A program made the position numbers and the translations under genes. From Tubiluchus corallicola (taxonomy: Eukaryota; Priapulida; Priapulimorpha; Priapulimorphida; Tubiluchidae), in contig JAQGDQ010000680.1 of the NCBI GenBank assembly GCA_030141605.1, positions 49,885-113,884 on the forward strand: 64,000 nucleotides of DNA, in the 5' to 3' direction. Within the stretch, counting starts at the first letter, position 1; each line of letters starts with the position of its first letter. Positions 47,801 to 60,023 of this stretch are shown one piece after another. Below the pieces are notes generated by a model. The model was not told the origin of the DNA. It worked only from the letters and a program-made list of their open reading frames with translations, and did not search any database.

Positions 47801-50800
47801 GAATGGTCTTGCCCTGATAGCAATAAAAATGTCAATTTCACTGTATGAACGATAACAGTTAACAAAATTTTCATTTAACTAGTTTTACCTAGAGTGGTTT
47901 TCTGTACCATTTTCATACAACACAAATTAAAGAATGACCAGCAATTTTTCTGTCAAAGTTTGTTACTAACATTCACATAATAAAATTATATATTAGTAAG
48001 CAGTAGCCTTAATCATTTAAATGTTTCTAAAAAATAAGAATTCAACTAGTTTGTGTCAAAGAATTAAATAAGGGCTATACCACAGCAAAAATGCTTGATC
48101 TTGTCCATATGCTCCTACCAACAGATCTGGATACCCATTATCATCCAGGTCAAGCCCACCAGCAACTGAATGTCCAAACGTAGAAAAAGGACCTTCAGGT
48201 AACATGTCAGATGTAATCACCTGTAGGAACAACCATTCAATTTTCTGTACCATAATCAGTAAAACATTAATGCAGTGGATAAAACTGGATGACTCAATTT
48301 TCAAGTTAGGAAAATTATATTAGCACTTACCTGAACTGGTTCTGAAATTATTCCATTGGCAGAACCATGGTAAATGTAAACAGTTCCATTATTCTCATAA
48401 GGGGCACCCACTGCAATATCTAAATAAAGAAAAAGGAATTCCATCGGTGAGCATATTTGGAACGTTTCTGCTTTTTCGTGACAACACGCACACTAATGAA
48501 GGCTTTTACGAACATTTGCGCTAGTGCTAAAAAATTCGTTTGGGGGATATGTATAATAACACCAGCTTGAATAAAGTATAAATTACCCATCTTTCCAGAT
48601 TCAATAAGCAGGTAAAACTTTACATTTATAATAGACGTAGTTACCACAAGAACAAGTATATTCATATTGTCTAGAAAGGAAAACAGTTTGTGTGCTATAA
48701 ATTACTAAAGTTCTATAAACTAGATCATATGTGATTCAGTAGAACTTGTGTTAAGGACATCAACAATTCTAGTTTGTAAGGACTTGAGTGCAACAAGGCA
48801 TGTAGGTTATCTGAACAGACGATAAAATAACGATGTCTCTTTTACAAAGTCATGTCTTAGTAATACCTTCATATCCATCTAAATTCACGTCGCCAATATT
48901 TGCTACAGAGAATCCGAACTGTGAAAATTTTGAACCAGTTATCTTAACAGGTGTACTCGACAAAGCCAATCCCTAAAAACAAGAAACTATTATGAATACA
49001 GCACGTAAAAACAGCTATTCACACAAAAATGTCCAATAAACAAATTGTTTTACACATAATTATTATGATACAATTAATCGTAAATAAGGTATCACCTGTT
49101 TTGTACTATGGTATACATAAATTGCACCACCCTCTTCATTATTTTCTCCTCTATAAAAAGGTGCACCAACGACCAAGTCAGGATTGCTGAAAATAAAAAA
49201 GTATATTTCCTTACAAACTTTACAAGCAGTTTTTAAACAATGCACAAATTACAATTCATAAACTACAAAAAATATTTTCAAATTAAAAAACACACCAGCA
49301 GTAGGAGTACCTAACTATTTGTACATCTCTTATTACTGTGGTGTGCCTACCTATGACAGATGATTTCATGGGGAAAAAGTGTCACTGGCAGAAATGAGCG
49401 GAGAGCAGATTTGTGGATGGGGAACACTCACAAATTCTGTAGTTTTATGGATTGGGAGAAGCAAGTTTTTTGTGCATACATGGATTTTTAATGCCTAAAT
49501 TTGCGAATTTTACTCGAAATTGCAGTTTGCATTAAGGTAAGATTTTCAATAGTTTTAAGCAAAAGTTTTACCCATTTTGAGTTTTGTCATGATATGCTTT
49601 AAGGTATTGTTTTGTGATATAGTGGTGTGATATGGCATGGCATTGTCTGGTTTGTGTGGCATGGTTGGTATGGTGTAAGTACACATGGTGTGGTGTGTGT
49701 AGTGGCAACAACTTGATGAATTGCTGACAAGAGACACATTTATTCCAAGAGACACACCACAATATCGACAGCACCCCAAAATCAAACCCTAGCATGACAG
49801 TGTGTTGCAGTTGTCACCATGGGTTTACAAGCAATTTTTTGCAACATTTTGCTAGTAATTTATTGCTGATTAATGATCACAACTTCTAGCTTCATACAAA
49901 AACATTTTTTTAAACAATAAGGTACACATGGCAATAGGGTCTAGTTTTTACCAACATTTTTGCGGATCTTGCAGATGCGTATATAAATGAGAAAGCGATA
50001 TCCGCACATCTCTAGTCATTAGAATTAATCGGAATTACGTGATCAAAGTTAGTAATAATAAATTTTAATAAAGATTACTTCATGAAACAACAACAGAATA
50101 ATTACAATAAAACTATACTGGTCACAATAACAAATAAATTTAGAATTAAAAGTCAAAATAAAAGAGATGATAAAAACACGAGAATGAAAGAAAAGATATA
50201 AAGGAGTCAAAGATCTAATAGTTTAAAGAATTAAAGACCAAGGATATAAAGAGGTAAACGACTAAATGAATATGGTCAAAGACAAAGACATCTTTGTTAA
50301 AAAGTCTAAACGTAAGTCAAAACGTAAAAGCCTCAAGAATGGGAAATAAAACCCTCTAAAAAGAATTTAATGATTTAATTATTGATTTCAATCAGTTTCT
50401 TACAATCAAATCTATTTCTTACAATTAATTTTAATTTTCTTATAATTAAATCATAAAATTGATCACCTTCAATTATAATCATCCACAGTTTGTTATTTTA
50501 CCAATTACTTTTCTCAGTAAAGCTTATCATTATAGTTACACAAAAATAAATCCGAGTCATGATTGTAGCACATAATGCTTCTCATTAGGCTGCTTTACAC
50601 TACAAAAAAACATTGCTTCTATCAAAATACCTATATGCTTTCATAGTAATAAATGGAGATGCACAAGATGCATTCCAGTAATGACTGATAGATATAAACC
50701 TGCCATTTTACCAGTTTTATTAGTTACATTTCTATATATGCAAAAAGGTAAATTTTTGAGATGGTGCAAACTGTGCGGTGCATATAAAATGCGAATGTTG

Positions 50801-53800
50801 CAGGTAATATTGTTGCTATTCCTTGCGATAGAGTAAAATATTTTGTTACATTTCAACCATAAGCATCCTATTTTTCTGACATTATGAATTTGCTTTTCTA
50901 TTTTAAAATGTTTTGTTGACTAGAGATGATGATAGTTGTTAACATTTGCCATTTAACAGCATACAGCAATTGTTATAAATCATGTCAAAATAAACAGATA
51001 AGCCTGAATCTTTGTCAGCCTGCAATGAACAGGATACACATGCATTACTGCATTAAAAAGCAACAAGGAATCTAGCACCAGTCGACCAAAATATTTGATT
51101 GGAAGGCATGAAATAAGTGTGTCAGTCATTTTAAAACTTGATTTAAAAATGCGTTATTTCATGTGCAACCAGCTAGCTTGAAAAACTGTAAAATTAGATA
51201 CCTATCTCCATTGAGGTCAACAGCTGCCACCACATGGCCAAAATATGAACCCAAGTTTTCACCTTTAATGTTGCCAACTTGAACTAGAGTCAGATTACCA
51301 CCTTCCCCTTTGTGAAAGAACACGATCTCACCGAGATCAGCACTACGTGGTGCTCCTGACACGTATGTCATCTTATCACCAAGAAACATACCAGTAGTAA
51401 CTGAGTAACCTGAAGCAGAAAAATAATAATTGTTAATAAAAAGATGAAAAACAAAACTTACTAAAGATGAATAAAAACTTAATAATTAACTTTAGTTTCA
51501 GTTTTAAAAGAACACGTCCTTTAGTAGAGAGTTTACACTTGAAGCTGTTGAAAAATAAAAATTCCAAGAAGTTTAATACTTAGGTAAATTTGCAAAAGGT
51601 TTATAACAAAACACACCTTAAATACTTTAAAATGGAAACCTGTAAGTAGTCCTTGCAAATTAGCATATAGTTTTAAATATTTGCATTACAGTTGCACAAA
51701 CAATTTTAAAGCAAAATATTAGGTTAACCTGGAATATAGAAACCAGTTTTGCATCAAAGCAAGATGAAGTATGTACTTCTCTCGGTACATTTACCACAAA
51801 AAGGATGCATATTTTATTAATATCATTTTTCAGTACAGGATTATGCACTGTCCCAAAACACTTGCAATACTTGTAGTCAAGATACTGTATCTTAGAGAGA
51901 ACAAAAATAGTTAAACATGTTCAAAAAAGTATGCTCCTTTATCACTAAGTTTCTGGAAGGTGATATCATAAGAACTCTTTTTGCTGATACCTAAATACGA
52001 ATATAGGATAGCTGCTCATAGGTCCAGTTTTTGTCTCAAACCTCTTAGTCAAAAAATTGCTTCACTATTAACTGAAGATCTATCATGACTATCTTCTATG
52101 ACAGAAATATCTTATGAATGTTGTTAAATTATATCGACAAAAGGGGTATGCCTGTGGAAGGCTACTTTATCGCTGTATCTCTAGAAGGTGATATCAAGAG
52201 CTCTTTTCATTGGAGCCTAAATACCGAGGCAGGACAACTGTTCATAGTTTTAGTTTTCCCTCAAGAAGTTTTTTGTCAAAAAATAGTTTCACTGCTAACT
52301 ACAGCCTCATTTGCTTCAAGAAAAAAAATCAACAAATATTTCCTACCACTGGCAAACTACCAGGGTGCGTTTTGGGCATATATTCATATTTTCATTTTCT
52401 AAATGCAGCAAGGTTTACCTTCAGTGGCTGCAGGCCTGTGGTGATCTGTATAAAAGGTTATAGTAATAAAATGCATAACTATATCCTACCTGCCATTAGA
52501 CTAATGCACGGCAAAGTTACTACATTATAAACTTAACATGTTTTCAGGTGCACAATCCAATAGGCAAACCAGGTAATACAGTTTGAGAAACGTGTTTATA
52601 CCTAAATAACTATATGCCTTGGCTGGTAATGGTTCAGTTTCTACTGGACTGTTGTACCACCTATTGTCATCTGTAATTTCTTCTTGAAGAGAGTTTACCA
52701 TAGCTGATCCCATCCATGCATATGAACCAGGAGCTCCAAGCAATACTGTATTATCCTATCAAATAACAAGTTAAAGATCAAAGTAAGTATAACATACAAA
52801 GTACCAAACATAGCACATATACCATAAATGGCTTTAAAATAAACTACCATATTTTTGCATAAAATTGATTACATTGAATCAAAACAATCACAAATTCATT
52901 AATGCAACCCCATTATTTACACCATACATAGTGTAACCACACTCGGTAGTCATCAGGAAGAACCTGACTAGTATTTGGGTTAGGGATAAGTTGGTCCCAA
53001 ACAATTCTGAGGTCACGGCCCTGGCCCAGGCAAAATAGGTACTAATTTAAAGTTAGTTACTTGTTAATTCTGAACTTCTTTCATTTTATAATAAAGACAA
53101 ACCTCGGCAATGTGGGCATCAACACCAACTTGACAATAACCATACTGTTCATGACCCTTTTCATTCTGCAATCCTCGGCATGCATCATACATTGTATTAT
53201 AATCTAATGTTTGCGTCAATCCATAACAAACACCAATCCCATACCGATAATCTGTGCTGCTCATAATGTATCTATGGGCACAAGCCTGTAAATACACAGA
53301 AAACGGTTTGCACAAATTTGCGCATTTGTGGTCCTTAATTTAGAAAGGCAGTGCTTTGCCAAGTTTCTATAAAAAGCTGTAAATTATGCAGAAGGTAAAT
53401 GTTATTGAACAAGAGAAGAAAAATTGAGGATTGATATCTTTGTGAATAAAGAAAGTTGTATCTTTTCACAAGATCAATTTAAGCCATTCTGTTAGCAATA
53501 ATTTATTAACTAAACCTAGCTGACAGTTAAACATAATATTGATGACAAGAACAGATTTTGTTCATATTCAGGAGGCATGTCAGATAAATGGAATTTACTG
53601 AGCAACAAATTGCAGCGACAGGCACATAAAAAGACGTTATGTTAAGAATATATAAGTAGATTAATATTTAATGAAGACTGGTTGAACTTCTGTTAAATGA
53701 ATAAATTAAAACATTTAGTAAAACTTAGGAAATCAAGAAAGAATGAAATATGTGTAATTATAATGCTACCATATCCAATTAATTTTACAGACCTGAGACA

Positions 53801-54784
53801 TAATTCAGCCACTTGCTAAAATTTTTATTAATTATAACCTTTTGAATGTGGTTTGTATACAGTATGTCTTCAAAATAACATTACTGTTTCTTTAAAGATG
53901 AGATTGCGTAAATGATGTATTACCAGTACAGATCCACCTCTGCCTTGGCTTCTTACAGTAACTCCTAGCCATTGACCATCTTTAATTTCATCCCTAGCAG
54001 GACCTGTCAAATAAATCAATATTTAAAGTATTGCATTATTAGTATTATTTTACCAAGACCACATCTTGACAGAACGAATAAACTTAATGTACTAATTGAT
54101 TTAACTTAACAGCACGCTGTGCTGACTTTTCTCTATTTAGATTGCAACGTAGGTTCAGATCTCACGCCGAATTCGTTTTATCCAGGTTATAGGTAATCAG
54201 TAAAATACTTAGGCCTAATCAGTATACTAAAAGCGTCCATTAATTGATTAGGTAACAGGCACCATCTATGATAATTATTACCCTTAAGAACATCACTGAC
54301 TGCAAACACATATACTGTTATAATGGCAGCGCTGTTAAGTAGATATATTATAACTCTATAAGCAAAATCCAGTGCTCATTTCTTTTTTCAGTTAACACCA
54401 ACAATATGAAGACAAGGTCAAGAGGTGAGATTTTTGCCACAAATATGAGAAATTCAAGCCAGCTTCAATTTTAATTTCAATTTCAATGCACCACAAACTG
54501 TTTGGATATCACTGCTGCGGTTATGTATTATGTAAGACTACAAGCTGCTACCTAGTAGCTGCACATCCCACTGTTATCAATATATACAAATACCCTTTAC
54601 AAAATTGCTACGTACTAAAGTGTTTAATGATCAGGGTTTGTGTTCATTACCTAAGCCAATTAAGTTCTCTACGTTAACAGCAGTGCAGTCATCACGCCTA
54701 GCACTAATAGGACATTTCTGAACCAATCCTGTCAACTTTGTTCCTGGTTGACCTGTTTCTCCCTGAGGTGCACCGACCAATAAT
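38749..54784 (-). CDS. Integrin alpha subunit, no I-domain (24 exons recognised, signal-peptide exon missing)
   Basis: Single-pass adhesion receptor chain that pairs with a beta subunit. Exons in transcript order: 54651-54784, 53924-54003, 53103-53285, 52602-52755, 51202-51409, 49096-49186, 48867-48972, 48331-48419, 48081-48220, 47677-47775, 47009-47240, 46754-46906, 46042-46121, 45751-45892, 45041-45282, 43956-44061, 43678-43797, 41725-41784, 41367-41420, 40937-41107, 40616-40735, 40272-40373, 39967-40095, 38749-38829. All phases agree, giving 1024 residues. [11 protein letters not shown] opens the beta-propeller. Three DxDxDG-type calcium loops follow ([27 protein letters not shown]), then thigh and calf domains, a basic cleavage site (RKRRKR), one membrane span, and [18 protein letters not shown] follows the third exon directly, so no I-domain is inserted. 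The cleavage site and lack of an I-domain point to the RGD/laminin-type clades; the exact orthologue is not resolved. Introns are mostly simple AT-rich DNA. Confidence 0.95.
39271..39881. mobile_element. Putative inverted-repeat element in the last integrin intron
   Basis: CCATTTTCAAAATGGTTTGA...CACAG at 39271-39302 is repeated in inverted form at 39852-39881 (CACGTGAACACTCAAATCAT...) with three or four mismatches over 30 bases. Additional short palindromes (AACGTTTTCAAAACGTT) lie at the left border. No target duplication was found. This could be a decayed MITE. Confidence 0.4.
39967..40095 (-). CDS. Integrin alpha transmembrane exon
   Basis: Phase-0 exon of 43 codons. It opens with the juxtamembrane stretch [11 protein letters not shown], typical of alpha chains (compare PVPVWVII in vertebrate alpha-V), and runs into about 22 hydrophobic residues ([20 protein letters not shown]) ending Cys-Trp. 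The donor GTGAGT is strong, and the next exon is the cytoplasmic tail about 1.1 kb away. Confidence 0.95.
40937..41107 (-). CDS. Integrin alpha calf-2 exon with furin-type cleavage site
   Basis: A 57-codon phase-0 exon in the calf-2 region. It is rich in charged residues ([19 protein letters not shown]) and contains [14 protein letters not shown]. The RKRRKR run matches proprotein-convertase sites that split alpha-3/5/6/7/8/V/IIb-type chains into disulfide-linked heavy and light chains. The next exon begins [14 protein letters not shown], with the cysteines expected after this loop. Confidence 0.9.
44389..44755. mobile_element. Possible pogo/Tigger-like MITE
   Basis: The right end CTGTTATAACAAGGGTTTAA and the left region CAATGAACAGACCTCATAAC look like inverted partners (C-T/A-TTAAAC..CCT..TTATAAC), with TATAACG-type motifs inside, as in Tigger-derived MITEs. 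The match is imperfect and no clean TA duplication was identified at the left border. Confidence 0.3.
49610..49720. repeat. GT-rich degenerate minisatellite
   Basis: A run of TGGTGTG, TGGCATGG and TGGTATGGTG units in the integrin intron between 49187 and 51201. Two overlapping minus-strand frames arise only from this low-complexity sequence. Similar GTGGTGTGG tracts end the repeats at 62.2 and 63.2 kb. Confidence 0.7.
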
Positions 54785-55558
54785 CTGCAATAAACGACAT
54801 GAGTTACTGCATAAACTTTTACCAACTTCTGCGACTTAATCATAAGCACAACATTTAAAAAAGAATTAGTCTGATGGTGACGTGACAAATCATTCGTATA
54901 GTAAGATATCCCACTATTCTACACCAACAGTGCCACTTGTGCCAGAATAACAGCAACAATAGAGAGTATGTATTCAAATTTACACATTGATTGTATATGC
55001 ATAACTAATAGGCGCAAAGGACCATAAATTATATCATAAATATTAATGCAAATAATCAATGTCCTTACGGCAGAAATAATTAGTGATTATAATAATTTAT
55101 GAGCCACGGATAAGTGATACACGTAGGATTCTGGTGAACATTCTACTGACGAGAGGAAGGTGGGGGTTAAACTTCGGAGGTAAACATGTTTTGAAGTTAC
55201 TACAAGATTATCAAGTGAAATTATATTATTTATTACGTAGTTAAAATGTACGAGACCTAGAAGATTCAAAACAATCACCACATCGGTTGCTCGTCTGAAT
55301 GGATATTTCACGCGATTAGGTACTAGGTAGTATAGTACAAATGGTGCAATGCACTACACGTACGTATAGGAAGCTACGTATTGCAGTCAAGTATCGAAAA
55401 CAAAAATGTAATTTGTTTGCGTCTTTACTACCTCTTTACTACTACTTTAATGATCAGAAATGAAGACAATGTTTGGTAAGTGAACGCGGTGGATGAAATT
55501 ACACCTGTTCAAAGAACGATAAAGACAGACACGCGGTTTTTATGATTTTATATACAGG

Positions 55559-56838
55559 TGTGCAGACATATAATTAGCTATTTAGACACAAGGTGATTTA
55601 CACACGGATCATTTGGACACATATAGACAATTTGGACACACAGGTATCTTGGTCTCATAAGATATTTAGACAATAGGTCATTTTGACACAAGAAGTAGGC
55701 ATGTGCAGCATGAGTTGTTATCCCGGGATCTTTCAGATTTGTAAAATATTTAAATTTACACCGATTGACCAAAAAATTAATACGCCTGAGCGTGATCTGA
55801 GCCAACAGGTGTGGTATCCATTTTTTAGCAGTGAAACTACTAAAGCAATGATACTACTAGTTTCTATTCAGTAGCTTTACGTGACTAGCCCATCCACAAT
55901 AAACTTCTTATATCGGTGTCCAAGTGTCCTTTGTAAAAAGTGTATACTGTAGAGACGTTTTTTAAAATATTAAAATAGCTTGGGCATGTCAGTATAGCTG
56001 TGGCGAGAACGCCGAAATTTATTCATTATGTGCGGCAACAGAGATGAGCACAGGAAAACTTTTTATCACGCGACAAATGTACTGTACAAACTAGAAAGCT
56101 TTTTACTGCTCATTTTAGTAACTTGTAAAGAGAAAAACTTCTCTTGCTAATACTCATCCCTTAGTCTTAATTAACATCTAAACAGCTTAATCTGTATTGC
56201 ATCATAGTCACCCTTAATTCAATTGAATTTCAATTCAGGGTGAAAACTTACAGCAAGAAATCTCACCGTATCCGTTGCAATCGCCGCACCGTGTCAATCG
56301 CATTTGTCGCAGTTACCGTTACCGCATGCGGATATCCGCATACTATAAAAACGGCCAAATATTTACGCAATTTTTGACCTGAAGACCGTAATTACTATTG
56401 GAAGAGTTGGATGAAAGTAACGAGAAAAAGAATCTTTCAAAAGACATAATATATCGTCTGTTTGATCTGCGGTTCTTAGGCAGGTTTTTTCCGAAATAAC
56501 TCCTTGAATTTTGCAAACAAAGCGGTTTAAATTCAACTATCTTCAACAACAATGTATAACTGAATAACCTATAGATGGTACCATGTCCCCCAATTAATCC
56601 AAATGATACTTTGTCTAAACAGTTTAGGTAAGCAAGCCAGAAACATCTAGTATCCAAATTGTATCTCCAAAACCCCTATAAATAGCCCACGTGTCCAAAT
56701 AACCTATATGTGCCCACATCATCTTGTGTCCAAATGATATATGTGTCGAAATGTCCTATATGTGTCCAATATACCTATTTGTCGGACACACTGTGTCCAA
56801 AATGTTTATGTCGAAAAAGCCTGCGTCTAAAACCCCTG
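55559..56838. mobile_element. Foldback-type element, family A copy 2
   Basis: The left arm (55559-55710) is made of TTTAGACACAAGGTGATTT and TTTGGACACA-type units. The right arm (56685-56838) carries their inverse (GTGTCCAAATAACCTATATG). The left end TGTGCAGACA matches the right-hand end of copy 1, and the right end (CTAAAACCCCTGTA) matches its left-hand end. A hairpin beginning CACCCTTAATTCAATTGAAT lies near the middle at 56209. There is no transposase. It sits upstream of the integrin exons. Confidence 0.7.
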
Positions 56839-57689
56839 TATTCAGACCATTGTAACCAATCTACATCTCAATTGAACTTTGATGTATTTCGCAATTCTGC
56901 AATGGTTCAGATGAGCGTACTTAAATACCTTAAGAACTCGCTCATGAATTAACAGTACAATGCGACCAGCATCCAGACACTCCAAATTTGCTTGCTAGCC
57001 GTCCTCTCAAGTAGTTATCCACAGCATTCATACATTCTACATTGCCTTGTTATGTTAAACCGTTTCTTTTTTACGACTATTATTAAATTTTAGTTTCTGC
57101 TTCATTACTCGCATTGTATCTGTAAATGTATTACTGTACGTTACGTATACTTTGCACGTAACAAAGCTTTTTTGTTATAATTTATCGTATAACAATTTTG
57201 AAATTAAAGTTGTAAGTCAACAAATTTTGACGTTGTCAGAGGCATGTTTTTTTTACTAAACTTGCACTATTGTTGCGTTGCAAAAAAAATTCAGCAAAAA
57301 AGAAGAAATATATTCAGTGTAAACAGTAAACTGCTAATATTTGCGCTTTTACATTCTTGTTTTGGTAGAACGTTGCATTCTCCGAAAAGGTTTCTAACTG
57401 GTTATTCTCCCATGGACATAAGTCTCCGCAATTAGATAATCCTGTAACTGCTTTTCTTTGGTTCAATGTATTATCTGTAATGAGGTGAGGGACTGCATGC
57501 TTGCATGCTTGTAAGTGGCATTACTGAGTTCCATTCAATTGTTGAATATCGCTTGCATTCGTTTTCCATTCATCAGCTAAATTTTGATAATAAGTATTGA
57601 AAAGGTAAGTCCCAAAGTTCATTTTGGTAAAAGCTTATCATGCAGACTCTGGAACTCTATAGAATTCACTTTGATATATTGAAGCATAA

Positions 57690-57900
57690 ACACGGGACGC
57701 GGAAACTACAGGGATTGAAGTCACCAAGATTGAAACTCACTAGGACAAGAACTCGTAGGATGAGATGCACGGGACCAGAAGCACATGAGAGAAGAATTTC
57801 ACTGACTAGAATCAGATATGAATACTGAAGCCCTGTAGATAGTGTTAGAATTTATTAGGTTAGACTGAAACTTTGCAGGTCAGGATTTATTCGGAATTTA
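57690..57900. repeat. Degenerate roughly 15-bp tandem repeat
   Basis: Successive units vary around ACTAGGATTGAAACT: for example ACAGGGATTGAAGTC, ACCAAGATTGAAACT, ACTAGGACAAGAACT, TCACTGACTAGAAT and GGTTAGACTGAAACT. At least ten units can be counted. The plus-strand frame through it (rich in R and T) is a by-product. Confidence 0.6.
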
Positions 57901-59983
57901 TAGTTAATCAGGCTGGAGTTAATGTTCGGAAATGGCTAGGTTGGAGTCACAGGACACAATACTTCTCATCTAGAAAGTTAGGCAAAATTTTTAACAAAAT
58001 TCATGGTTCTTCAAACGTTTTTTCGAACAAGTCGTTTACATTTAAAACCACACTGTTCTGTCTCTGGTGCGCAGATTGGTGAATTTAGGAACGGATGCAT
58101 AGCAAGCTAATTTTGAAATTTATTTAATGAATTCATGGCACAAAAATCGCAGATTAATTATTTATGGAAATGTTTTGTTGTCGTGCGTATAGGGAGTGAA
58201 CAGAGCATTAGAACAGCTATTCCTGCTGTGTAAACTGGCTTCCTGGTAACAGTGCGATCGCAAATGTCATTTCGGCAAAACTCATGCGAAATTGCTCATA
58301 ATAAAATGGAATTTATTGTGCATTACGTTTGCTGCAACACATCAATCAAAAGTGACATGCTTTACGCTAGTGTACGTATGCACAGACAACAGACAATAAT
58401 TGCCATGCTGCATTGCACATACTATATAAATAACATCCCTAAAAGTACAAAGCAAACATAGGTCAAACTTGCGCATTTCTTTGGAAGTTTGAATTAAGCG
58501 AAATACGCTCACTGAACGAATAAAATCAAGTTCCATATCAAATGAAACGAAGAATTCATGTTATCAGAAATCGTTGTTTATTAATAACAGTTGTCTTTAC
58601 AATCAAATTTTCTTTGAAAATACAACCACTTACGTCAAAGTTCAAGGTCAAAAATAAGTGGTACTAGAAATAGCTAAATGGCAAGACATGACAATGTTCC
58701 AGTTGGACCAGCTTATAAATATTACAATCAAAATTGTGCAAGTTGAAAAACTTTATTGAAGTGCATGGCTGAAACTCAGGCTCTGACGACATCTTCAAGT
58801 TTTCACGTGCCAAAAAAACAAAATTTAGTTTTAAGCACAAATGACACCCTAAATCAGCAAATGCTTGTGTGCATTTCATCCACTGATTGATTGTTAACTT
58901 CCATCAAAAATTTGTCTAACTCCAACAAACGAAAAACGATGAAACTATGAATTCCAATAATTACTACCATGACGTAAAAGAGAGCAAATAACTTTGAAAT
59001 AAGTCCACAAATTAATTTCAAGTTTCAAAAACCATGACATTAGTGCGAAATGACTGCGACTAGTGTGCAAGTTAAAGGAAACCTAACCCAATTTAAAACT
59101 ATAGCTGAAAACAATCCACATTGAAAAATATTGAAAATAAAAATGCCATTTTTTTAAAAATGACTTGTAAACGTGAAAGAATTATTGCCGTAGAAACCTA
59201 ATTTTGCATTTGTATCTTCGAAAGGGGCTGCACAAAACAGTCGCTGTACCTTCGAATTCAAATGTAGTTCAGTTGTGATGTGGCACATACGGTCAAGAGC
59301 TCAGCCACAAGCACAGCAGTAAACTTGAATCTTTATATCTTGAGTTTAAATTTTTAAAGGAAAAGCCAAGGCTATCGGGAAGTTTAGCTTATTCTAACAT
59401 TTCAAAAATAAAATAGTGAAAAACACCTCGTATAATTAGTAAAATCAATTTAAACTCGCAATCATTTCACGATGGCTTTTGACAATGTCATCTTGTTGCC
59501 TTGCAACGTAAACACTTATCCTTCCAGTGCTTGAGCTAATTACAGCTGCAGTTGTCATTATCAACTACAAACAATACAAAGCGTTAAACGAGACCCTTTT
59601 AATATCACGTTAGCTTTTGATGAATCTCGTTGCCCACTATGTAATAAAAACCAATTAACGCTGATAATGTAATAGCCTCCAACTCGGGTAGTTAAACACA
59701 ACAAAGTGAAAATTATTTTATGAAGCTAAAACCGAACTCGTCAAATCTAAGTAAAACGCTCGGTAACTTACTATATGCTCGTACCGACGCAGAATCCCAT
59801 GCTTATCTGTAATTAGATTTTGTACTTAGACATGAGCTATAATCTGTGGATTACAGTTATATATGTAAGCACTTTAAAGTTGATGCTAAATAATCCACTG
59901 ACTAATTTTTACATAAACACAGTTAGACAAAAATATTTTATAGCTAGAATAACGGAAGTTCTGAGCGAACTGCAGAAGTTCTG

Positions 59984-60023
59984 ATACGCATGCCTTCGTA
60001 TCAATACGCATGCCTTCGTATCA
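59984..60023. repeat. Exact two-copy 20-bp tandem repeat
   Basis: ATACGCATGCCTTCGTATCA occurs twice in immediate succession without mismatch. Each unit is itself nearly palindromic (GATACG...CGTATC). It is a local recent duplication with no known role. Confidence 0.95.

Noticed and set aside
49555-49795. Two overlapping minus-strand frames rich in His/Thr.
   Set aside because: They arise from the GT-rich minisatellite on the plus strand.
59233-59344. Minus-strand hydrophobic stretch (FKFTAVLVAELLTVCATSQL), considered as the integrin signal peptide.
   Set aside because: No in-frame ATG at a sensible place. A stop follows shortly, and the expected FNxD...FGYS sequence is absent.
59450-59580. 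Minus-strand ATG frame of 37 codons (MTTAAVISSSTGRISVYVAR...), considered as the first exon of an SH3BGR-like gene or of the integrin.
   Set aside because: The similarity is too weak, no downstream exon was found and it does not match the integrin N-terminal pattern.
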